From assembly GCA_029260075.1 (NCBI GenBank), contig JAJDDY010000065.1:1-64000 (forward strand): a stretch of 64,000 bases of DNA, in the 5' to 3' direction. The stretch is from Phycisphaerae bacterium. Its GTDB lineage: Bacteria > Planctomycetota > Phycisphaerae > UBA1845. Each line of letters starts with the position of its first letter. The stretch's first letter is position 1. Made by a program: the position numbers and the translations under genes. This document shows positions 53,878 through 61,148 of the stretch, one piece after another. The notes below the pieces were generated by a model that was given only the letters and a program-made list of their open reading frames with translations, had not been told where the DNA came from and ran no database searches.

Positions 53878-55545
53878 CTACTCGTCTTCGTCGATGTCGA
53901 GCAGCTTTTCATACTTTTTGTAGAGGCTGGGACGGCGATCAGCCAGGTCGTCGGCATCTTCAAACACCTTGACCAATTCCGAATCGCCGCTTCGGATCGT
54001 CACTTCGATCGTTCCGTCGGGCAGGACCTTGAACGAATGGCTGGCTTTGGCGGTGCGTGACATCCTTACGACGTGTGGCGAAGACCCAACGCTACCGCCG
54101 TCTTTGGTTGAAAAATGGAAATCGTGCAAGGCCGATCCGGCGCCGGACTTGAGCTTCTCCATCAGTGCTTCGAGTTCCTCCACCGCAATTTCATGGGCAT
54201 CGCCGGCGGCGCTAAGACTCTCCTCAAGCTTGGCCTTCCACTCGGCCATGTGCGATTGGAAATCTTCGGAATCGAAGGCGAAGTCCGTGTCGCCGTCGAG
54301 TTTCAGCTCGAAGAGCCCGCCCGTGATGCCCTCCATGTCGATGTCGGGCAAGTGCAGCCCGTCGACGTTCACGTGGACACCGATCGAACTGTTGGAGTTT
54401 TCGAGCAACTCAAACGCGTCCGCGTCAGCATCCTTCAGTTCGTCGGCGCTTTCGTACGTCTCCTTCGTTTCGTTACCGTCTTGATCAACACGGGACACGG
54501 TGATTTCACCGTCACCATCCTGCTCGACGACGATGACCTCACCATCGCGCACGACCTTGGTCATGATGCGGGTCTGACCGCCTTCAGTGAAGACCTTCAT
54601 CGAACGGTTGCCTGTTTTCGGCAGGAACATTTGAACGTTGTGCGGAAGGTTCTTAAGCGCTTCGAGTTCGCCTAGATCCTGCATGACCCAGGCGCCGTCG
54701 TCGCCGCGATGCATCATGCGTCCACGCGTAAACACCCGATCCTCGATGTCCGCATCGGGAGCACCTTCAAACTTCCAATCGAATTTGAAGTTGTTCTCGG
54801 CTCGTTCGCCGAGCACGACGTCGATCTCCCGCTCACGACCTTCTCGAAGAACCACGATGGTCACCTCGTCACCGGGTTGGCGCGAGCTGATGGCCTTGAC
54901 GAGTTCGCTTGAGTCGCCCGAGATCAACGTACCGTCGACCGAGAGCACGACGTCGTGTGCCTCCAGGCCGGCTTTGTCGGCCGGGCTGTCTTCCACGACG
55001 TTGGAAATCAACACGCCGCGGCCCTCGATGTCGAGCTGTACGGCCAGCGCTTCGGGCACGGACTCAATGGAAACGCCCAACCATCCGCGGTTCTTGTCGC
55101 TCTTATCGCTTTGCGCGAAGACAGCGTGGGCACCACTGCGCCCGTCATTGGCGCCCTCAGCACCAACCTGAACCGCATAGGCCGTGGCGGCTGCAGGGTC
55201 GCCATCGGCCTTCATCAGAACGCGAAACTTGGTGCCGTCGCCATCGCCCACGACGAATGCGTTGCCATCATCGCCACTGAAGACAACATGCGGCCCGTCG
55301 GTGCCACCAACCTTGATGGTCTTGACATCCCCGTCTTCCGTGACCCATTTGATCACGCCATCGTCGCCCACTTTGCCGCTCTTCTTAATGACAACGCGCT
55401 TCGTGACGTCACCGTCAGATTCGTCGCCACTCGTGACAACGACTACGCATTTCTTCGTCTTGTCCCCGTCGTCGGACTGTGCTGCGGCCGGCATAAGCCA
55501 CTGAGACAATCCTGAAAGAACCCACCCCATGAGAAACAGCTTCAT
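53878..55545 (-). CDS. Exported PDZ-domain protein, sigma-operon associated
   Basis: 555 residues from ATG 55545, signal peptide ending at MPAAA (residue 22). The N-terminal third is Asp/Gly-rich beta sequence (VVVVTSGDESDGDVTKRVV, HVVFSGDDGNAFVVGDGDG). A PDZ domain lies at about 150-240 (RGWLGVSIESVPEAL, GVLISNVVEDSPADKAGLEAHDVVLSVDG, QPGDEVTIVVLREGRE). The C-terminal part is acidic with a helical stretch (AEWKAKLEESLSAAGDAHEIAVEELEALMEKL). No protease triad, so it is not a DegP/HtrA enzyme. It lies downstream of the sigma/anti-sigma pair on the same strand and may be a periplasmic sensor or the main regulated product. Confidence 0.8.
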   Translation of the reverse strand: MKLFLMGWVLSGLSQWLMPAAAQSDDGDKTKKCVVVVTSGDESDGDVTKRVVIKKSGKVGDDGVIKWVTEDGDVKTIKVGGTDGPHVVFSGDDGNAFVVGDGDGTKFRVLMKADGDPAAATAYAVQVGAEGANDGRSGAHAVFAQSDKSDKNRGWLGVSIESVPEALAVQLDIEGRGVLISNVVEDSPADKAGLEAHDVVLSVDGTLISGDSSELVKAISSRQPGDEVTIVVLREGREREIDVVLGERAENNFKFDWKFEGAPDADIEDRVFTRGRMMHRGDDGAWVMQDLGELEALKNLPHNVQMFLPKTGNRSMKVFTEGGQTRIMTKVVRDGEVIVVEQDGDGEITVSRVDQDGNETKETYESADELKDADADAFELLENSNSSIGVHVNVDGLHLPDIDMEGITGGLFELKLDGDTDFAFDSEDFQSHMAEWKAKLEESLSAAGDAHEIAVEELEALMEKLKSGAGSALHDFHFSTKDGGSVGSSPHVVRMSRTAKASHSFKVLPDGTIEVTIRSGDSELVKVFEDADDLADRRPSLYKKYEKLLDIDEDE

Positions 55546-55646
55546 CGCTAAACTCCTTTTCTTGATGGACGATGCTCAAACGACCCGCGTCGCCCTAGAC
55601 CCCGAAAATGTTCGTTTCACACCGCCCGAATACGCATCAGACGGAA

Positions 55647-55797
55647 CTAGGAACGTTTGTGAGAAGATGTATTAGACGGTCTACGATGAACCGAGCCGCG
55701 ACCGTAAGGGAGCGGTTTCAGGCTGTCGCAACCGGGTTTCAAACCTCCGCTTCCTAACAGGCGCGGCTCTGAAAGTGACTTACTTGGCACGTTCTAA
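55647..55797. repeat. MITE-like element, copy 13
   Basis: CTAG (55647-55650) then GAACGTTTGTGAGAAG on the left; GCACGTT then CTAA (55794-55797) on the right. The core GAGCCGCGACCGTAAGGGAG is complete with its inverse. The right boundary contains the TAG stop of the anti-sigma gene on the minus strand (TTAG). It separates this gene from the PDZ gene. Confidence 0.75.
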
Positions 55798-56375
55798 AAC
55801 GGACCCGATCGCGCCGGGCGCCGTACCGTTCGAACGCGATCGACCTCTATCCAATAGATATTGCCGTCGTCTCCCATGACACCGAACACGTCCACGCCGG
55901 TGTTCCGGTTGACTTTCGGCCGGCCGGTGCCCACGTTGAGCATCGGAGGTCGCACAGTGTCGATATGCCGGACACCCGGTTGAACACCCGCGATAGGCTG
56001 GGTTTGGCTGGAATTGCCAGCTACGCTTGGATGAAGTACCGGCGTTCCGAAAGGCAACTGCGCGAATGCGAAACCCAACAACGCAGCAGCCACCGCACCC
56101 GGCGCCAACCAACGACTCCAAGCGCTAACTCGACCACCAACCGCCCTCTCGCGCTCGGGCAAGGACGCGACGTCAAACGAGACACCAGCCTCGCCGAGTG
56201 TTTCCTTCATGGCCAACGCTGCGGCTTGGTCGTTGTCCCGAAGTTGGTCCATCAACAGTCGAGCGTCGGGATTGCGAATGAGCTCGCGGTTCAACGTGAG
56301 TTCCTCGTCGTCGCTCAGCGCGCCGTCGAGGCTACGATTGATCAGCAACTCAATATTGTTGGGTAGTTCGTTCAT
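55794..56375 (-). CDS. Putative anti-sigma factor, single-pass membrane protein
   Basis: 193 residues, starting 4 nt after the sigma-factor stop. The N-terminal ~75 residues are helical and acidic (NIELLINRSLDGALSDDEELTLNREL), as in anti-sigma domains, but the HxxxCxxC zinc motif is absent. One transmembrane helix is at about 93-110 (APGAVAAALLGFAFAQLPFG). The periplasmic tail ends in a short beta region (DVFGVMGDDGNIYWIEVDRV). Function is inferred from operon position and topology: it would hold the ECF sigma factor at the membrane. Confidence 0.75.
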   Translation of the reverse strand: MNELPNNIELLINRSLDGALSDDEELTLNRELIRNPDARLLMDQLRDNDQAAALAMKETLGEAGVSFDVASLPERERAVGGRVSAWSRWLAPGAVAAALLGFAFAQLPFGTPVLHPSVAGNSSQTQPIAGVQPGVRHIDTVRPPMLNVGTGRPKVNRNTGVDVFGVMGDDGNIYWIEVDRVRTVRRPARSGPF

Positions 56376-56379
56376 GATT

Positions 56380-56952
56380 TCACTCTGCTTTGGTCTTGAG
56401 TTCTTCGCGAAGAAGACGTCTCGCCCGCACCAGTCGCGTCTCGACGGTATCTACCGGCATGCCCATGACGTCTCCGATTTCTCGGTACGACCACCCGCTG
56501 ATGTGCCGGAGCACGAATGGCTCGCGATACAAAGCGGGTAGCGCCGTGATGGCTTCGAGCACCTCACCATGGTTGGGTGTTGATGTTGATGAAGTCGCCC
56601 GGAATGTCGACGTCTTGGGCTCGGACGTACCGGACTCCAGCGACTGAAAACGTTTGCGCCGGCGCGTGGCGTCGCGGCCAAAATCGATGGCGGCGTTGCG
56701 TGCCAAACGGTACAGCCAAGGTCGCCAGCGACGCGCGTCGCGAAGCTCGCCGATGCGAAGCCACGCCGCCGTCCAAACCTGTTGTACCGCATCGTCGACA
56801 TAGTCCCGATCACCAAGAACGCCATACACGACACCGCGCACCCATCCAGAGTTGCGAGCGAGGAATTCGGAAAAGGCGTACCGATCGCCCGCCCGTATCG
56901 CCTCAAGCACGGGCAGTTCCAAATCCTCTGAATCACATCGCGGCATCGCCAT
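56380..56952 (-). CDS. ECF-type RNA polymerase sigma factor
   Basis: 190 residues from ATG 56952 (GTG 56958 possible), with GGGGTG upstream. Region 2 is visible in DYVDDAVQQVWTAAWLRI and WRPWLYRLARNAAIDFGRD, and region 4 in LPALYREPFVLRHISGWSY, REIGDVMGMPVDTVETRLVRARRLL, the latter being the -35-binding helix-turn-helix. The linker is long and Ser/Thr-rich (EPKTSTFRATSSTST). It directly precedes the anti-sigma gene, as usual for autoregulated ECF operons. Confidence 0.9.
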   Translation of the reverse strand: MAMPRCDSEDLELPVLEAIRAGDRYAFSEFLARNSGWVRGVVYGVLGDRDYVDDAVQQVWTAAWLRIGELRDARRWRPWLYRLARNAAIDFGRDATRRRKRFQSLESGTSEPKTSTFRATSSTSTPNHGEVLEAITALPALYREPFVLRHISGWSYREIGDVMGMPVDTVETRLVRARRLLREELKTKAE

Positions 56953-57252
56953 ATTCACCCCAACAGACGGTCTGCACGAGTGCTTCCTGTCAATTCAGGA
57001 CATAATCGGCAATTATTTGCCTGGCCCAGACCACAACCGCCGCTGAGACGCTCCAGTGACACCGGCGCCCGATAACCGGCATAGGTCGAAGCCGATCAGC
57101 CCCGTACGGAACGGACGGCGTCCGGCGCCGGACAGAGCCATCCCATCCCCACACGCTGGAGCGTGAATCCTTTCTCGCTCCTTGCACATGCCCCAAGACA
57201 GGACTAGCGGAGCACGAGAGCGATATCCATTTTCGACCAGTCGTTTGCAGAA
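56953..57252. other. Intergenic region between dnaE and the sigma operon
   Basis: About 300 bp. It holds the hairpin listed at 57158-57181 and presumably the promoter of the sigma gene on the minus strand; no clear -35/-10 found. No gene recognised. Confidence 0.35.
57158..57181. repeat. Solitary hairpin with the TGAATCCTTTCT centre
   Basis: GGAGCG, TGAATCCTTTCT, CGCTCC. It has the same centre as the 39-bp array at 31327 and the same stem as the inverted hairpin at 31478, but is 25.7 kb away. Confidence 0.8.
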
Positions 57253-57381
57253 TGTTGAACAATGCGAGCGTTCAAGAGCGCCACCGCGAACCTGCAGGTC
57301 ACAACCACCTTCGTCCCCATCAAAAGGGAAGAATCGCCAATAGATCACCGGCTGGAAACCGGTGCCACACTTCTTCAATAG
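57253..57381. repeat. Family B repeat at the 3' end of dnaE
   Basis: The left end TGTTGAACAATGCGAGCG and the inverted right end CTATTGAAGAAGTGTGGC resemble those of the copy at 14156. The TGA stop of dnaE (57375-57377) lies within the right-end repeat. The tail hairpin ATCACCGGCTGGAAACC is present. Confidence 0.65.
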
Positions 57382-60300
57382 GCGGCGCCGGCAGCGGCGG
57401 TCGACGGGATCGAGCGCGTCAGGGCGGAAAGTGGGATCATGTGTCGGGTCGGTCCGAGTACGCTGACCGCGTGGGCACCCAAGAGATCGACCAGCGATTG
57501 GATAATCTCGGGGCCGCACGTCACCCGCAGGCGCGGATGGCATTCGATTTGCGCGACCAAGTCGTCGGACGCCGGCACGTTCAGGTATACGGCACATGTA
57601 CCGGGTGCCCGCCTGATTATATTAACGAGCTCGTCCACGGGAGTGTTCGAGTCAACATCAAGCAGCAAAGCGGTCGCGAGTAACGGGACGGCTTGCGCCA
57701 GGGCGATGGCCCGCGTCGTGCGGACGGAAGGGTCTTCACGTTTGCGATCGACGGTACCCTCGAAAAACACAACGGCGTCAGGGACAAGCCAATCGCGATA
57801 CTCCGCCAACTCCTTAGGGAAGACGACGACTTCGGTGCGACCCTGCAAATCCTCCAACGTCACGATGCCAAGCCGCTTGCCCGCGTTTCTACCTTGTCGG
57901 GCGGTGACCGTTCGCAAACTCGAAACCATTCCTCCCACAATCACGCTGTCGCCGTCTTGATATTTCACGAGCCCAACCGTCGACGTCGTCGTACACGATT
58001 CGATCAACTCCGCCTGACTGGCCAACGGATGTCGCGTGATGTAGAAGCCAAGCACCGCCTTCTCGCGAGCGAGCATCTCCGCTTCGGTCCATTCGGTCGC
58101 CGGAAGAATGTTCTCTGGCGCCGCGGCGTCCGCATCCGAGCTGTCGTCACCGAACAGACTGATTTGACCGCTACGCCGATCGCTCTGCGCCGTTTGTCCA
58201 CCGGCGATAGCACGATCGAGCGCCTCGACCATGGCCCGACGCATAGCGCCGGTTGAGTCGAACGCACCCGCGCAGATCAGCGACTCGGTGGCTGCGCGGT
58301 TGACGGCGGTCAAATCAACACGCTCGTAAAACTCGAACAAGCTTCGAAACGGCTCATCCTTCTTGCGTGCGGCGACAATCGCAGCCACCGCTTTGCCCCC
58401 CACGCCCTTGATCGCACCCAACCCGAACCGAATGGAGCCCTTGCCGCCCTCTCCCGCAGCTTCGGCCATGAAATCGAACTCGGACGCATTGATGCACGGC
58501 GGCGCCAGGTCGATGCCCAATTCTTTGCACTCCTCTCGATACTCTGCGACTTTTTCCGTGCTGGACATTTCGAACGTCATCACCGCAGCCATAAACTCGA
58601 CGGGGAAGTACGTCTTCATCCAGGCCGTGTTGAACGCGACCAACGCGTAGCCCGTAGAGTGGGCTTTGTTGAACGCATACCCACCGAACTTCAAAATGTC
58701 CTCGAACACTTCGTTGGCGACGCTCCGCTGGACGCCGTTCTTCTCGCAACCATCAAGGAACGGCTCGCGCATGGCCTCGATCATGTCCGTCTTTTTCTTA
58801 CTGATCGCTTTGGCCAAGCGGAACGCCGTCTTGAGTTCGATGCCGCCGAGTTGATGGACGATGCGCGAGACCTGCTCTTGATAGACCATAATACCGTACG
58901 TCTCGGAGAGGACGTCGGTCATGATCGGATGCGGAGTGGTCCACGGTTCGCCGTGCTTTCGCGCGATGTAGTCGGGGATATATTCCATCGGGCCCGGCCG
59001 GTAGAGCGCGTTGGCTGCGATGAGGTCTTCAATGCGGTTGGGTTTGATGCGCATGATCACGTCGCGCATACCCCCCGACTCGAACTGAAAAATGCCCTTC
59101 GTTTCGCCCTTGGCAAACAACGCGTACACGTTCGGGTCGGCAAGGTCAACGTCGTCCAAATCGACCGTTCGACCGCTGCTATGCTCGGCCAACTGACGTG
59201 CGCGTTCCAACGTCGTCAGCGTACGCAAACCCAGGAAGTCCATCTTCAACAAGCCGACCCGCTCCACGGTCGGACCGTCGTACTGCGTCACGACGACGTT
59301 GGAATCAGAAGACTTGTACAGCGGAAGGAAGTTCACCAGCGGTTGATCAGCCACAACGACACCGGCTGCGTGAACGCCGACGTTGCGCGCGCCGCCTTCG
59401 AGTCGGCGACCGATGTCGAGCACCTTGCGAACGCGTTCGTCCTCATTGTACCGCTTCTTGAGTTCCGGCTCGCGCTCAAGCGCCTTGTCCAGCGTCATCT
59501 TGAGCTCAGTGGGGATGAGCTTGCTCAAGCTGTTCGCTTCTTCAAACCCCCAACCCATAACGCGCGACACATCTTTGATCACCGCTTTGGCTTTGAGCGT
59601 GCCGAACGTGATGATCTGCGCAACGTGGCCATACTTTTCCCGCACATACTCGATCAACTCCGCCCGCCCGTTCTGGCAGATGTCGAGATCGATGTCGGGC
59701 ATCTCGTCGCGGTCGGGGTCCATGAAGCGTTCGAAGTAGAGGCCGTAGCGCATCGGGTCCGGCGTGCTGATGTACAGGCAAAAGGAGACGACCGAGCTGC
59801 AACCGCTGCCCCGTGCCCCCACGGGAATGGCGTGCATGCGGGCGTAGTTGACGCAATCCCAAACGATCAAAAAGTAACTGGCGAACCCCTTGCTCGTGAT
59901 CACTTCGAGTTCGTAATCGATACGCTCGCGAATCTCGTCCGTAATTTCGTCGTAGTGTTTCTCTGCCCCTTGATAGACCAGCCGGCGCAGATACTCAGCG
60001 TCGGTCAACCGCTTGCCGTCGTCCGACGTGATGTCGTCGGGCACGCGGTAAACCGGGGCGTGCCGTTCGCTCAGGTTCAGTTCGAGGTTGCACATGTCAG
60101 CCACGTGCAACGTGTTCGCGAGCAATTCGAGTCGATCGGGAAAGATCGCCGCCATTTCTTCCGGGCTCTTGAAGTAGAATTGGTCCGTCTCGAAACGAAA
60201 GCGGTCTTCGTCAGAAACCAACTTGCCCGTGTTGATGCAACAAAGAACGTCGTGCGCTTCCACGTCGTCGTGCTCAAGGTAGTGGACGTCGTTCGAGGCG

Positions 60301-60911
60301 ATAGCGGCGACGCCGAGGCGCTTGGCCATGTCCAGAAGCTCGGGGTTGATCGCCTGCTGTTCGGACAAGCTGTGGTCTTGTAGCTCGATGAAGAAACGAT
60401 CGGGACCGAAGATTTCGAGGTACGTCTTGGCTAGCTCCTCCGCTTTGGTTTGGTCCTGATTGAGCAGGGCTTGCGGAATTTCGCCACCGAGGCACGTGCT
60501 GGTACAAATCAAACCGCCGGAATGCTCCCGCAACACTTCCTTATCAATCCGGGGTTTGCGATAGAACCCTTCCGTATAGCCGATGCTCGAAAGGCGCATG
60601 AGGTTTTGATATCCCTCAAGGTTCATGGCCAACAGGAGCAGATGATACGACCCCTTCTGCCCGCTACGTTCCTTACCTGTGCGGTGGCCGGAGGCGAGAT
60701 AGGTCTCGCACCCGATGATCGGTTTGACCCCTGCCTTACGCGCGGCCAGATAAAACTCCACCGCGCCAAACATGTTGCCATGGTCGGTGATGGCCACCGC
60801 CGGCATGTCGAACTGCTTGGCCCGTTCGACAAGTGCCTCAATGCGCGTCGCGCCATCGAGCAAGCTGTAGTGCGTGTGAACGTGAAGATGAACAAAAGAC
60901 GGTGCAGGCAC
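57375..60911 (-). CDS. dnaE: DNA polymerase III subunit alpha
   Basis: 1178 residues, normal length for DnaE1. This is the replicative C-family polymerase. The N-terminal PHP domain begins FVHLHVHTHYSLLDG and AVAITDHGNMFGAVEFY. The catalytic palm carries the acidic motif in DEMPDIDLDICQNGR and the GARGSGCSS nucleotide loop. Fingers and thumb follow (GPMEYIPDYIARKHG, YQEQVSRIVHQLGG, FNKAHSTGYALVAF), then helix-hairpin-helix and OB-fold regions (SVIVGGMVSSLRTV). ATG 60911 is supported by conservation of the first residues. Apparently monocistronic. Confidence 0.95.
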   Translation of the reverse strand: MPAPSFVHLHVHTHYSLLDGATRIEALVERAKQFDMPAVAITDHGNMFGAVEFYLAARKAGVKPIIGCETYLASGHRTGKERSGQKGSYHLLLLAMNLEGYQNLMRLSSIGYTEGFYRKPRIDKEVLREHSGGLICTSTCLGGEIPQALLNQDQTKAEELAKTYLEIFGPDRFFIELQDHSLSEQQAINPELLDMAKRLGVAAIASNDVHYLEHDDVEAHDVLCCINTGKLVSDEDRFRFETDQFYFKSPEEMAAIFPDRLELLANTLHVADMCNLELNLSERHAPVYRVPDDITSDDGKRLTDAEYLRRLVYQGAEKHYDEITDEIRERIDYELEVITSKGFASYFLIVWDCVNYARMHAIPVGARGSGCSSVVSFCLYISTPDPMRYGLYFERFMDPDRDEMPDIDLDICQNGRAELIEYVREKYGHVAQIITFGTLKAKAVIKDVSRVMGWGFEEANSLSKLIPTELKMTLDKALEREPELKKRYNEDERVRKVLDIGRRLEGGARNVGVHAAGVVVADQPLVNFLPLYKSSDSNVVVTQYDGPTVERVGLLKMDFLGLRTLTTLERARQLAEHSSGRTVDLDDVDLADPNVYALFAKGETKGIFQFESGGMRDVIMRIKPNRIEDLIAANALYRPGPMEYIPDYIARKHGEPWTTPHPIMTDVLSETYGIMVYQEQVSRIVHQLGGIELKTAFRLAKAISKKKTDMIEAMREPFLDGCEKNGVQRSVANEVFEDILKFGGYAFNKAHSTGYALVAFNTAWMKTYFPVEFMAAVMTFEMSSTEKVAEYREECKELGIDLAPPCINASEFDFMAEAAGEGGKGSIRFGLGAIKGVGGKAVAAIVAARKKDEPFRSLFEFYERVDLTAVNRAATESLICAGAFDSTGAMRRAMVEALDRAIAGGQTAQSDRRSGQISLFGDDSSDADAAAPENILPATEWTEAEMLAREKAVLGFYITRHPLASQAELIESCTTTSTVGLVKYQDGDSVIVGGMVSSLRTVTARQGRNAGKRLGIVTLEDLQGRTEVVVFPKELAEYRDWLVPDAVVFFEGTVDRKREDPSVRTTRAIALAQAVPLLATALLLDVDSNTPVDELVNIIRRAPGTCAVYLNVPASDDLVAQIECHPRLRVTCGPEIIQSLVDLLGAHAVSVLGPTRHMIPLSALTRSIPSTAAAGAAY

Positions 60912-61148
60912 AGCGATGCAGACTCCGTTCCGAATAGTGCTGTCGGTCGACGCCTCGACATAAGAACGCCGATGCGCCGCCCCGTCAACGGGTCAAGTCT
61001 CGACAAGCTGTGACTTGATTGTGAATTGCGCTCGTCGATGGAGAATCGAAACAACCCGCAGCGCCGAGAATGCGCCGAGCCGTTCAAGAGTGCATGTGCG
61101 ACCAGCATCGATTGGGCGCGATCGACGACAGGTGTGTCCCCTCGGGTA

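Noticed and set aside
58659-60383. 574-codon plus-strand open frame inside dnaE
   Set aside because: Fully antisense to a certain dnaE, with a His/Arg/Asp-rich shadow composition and no family features.
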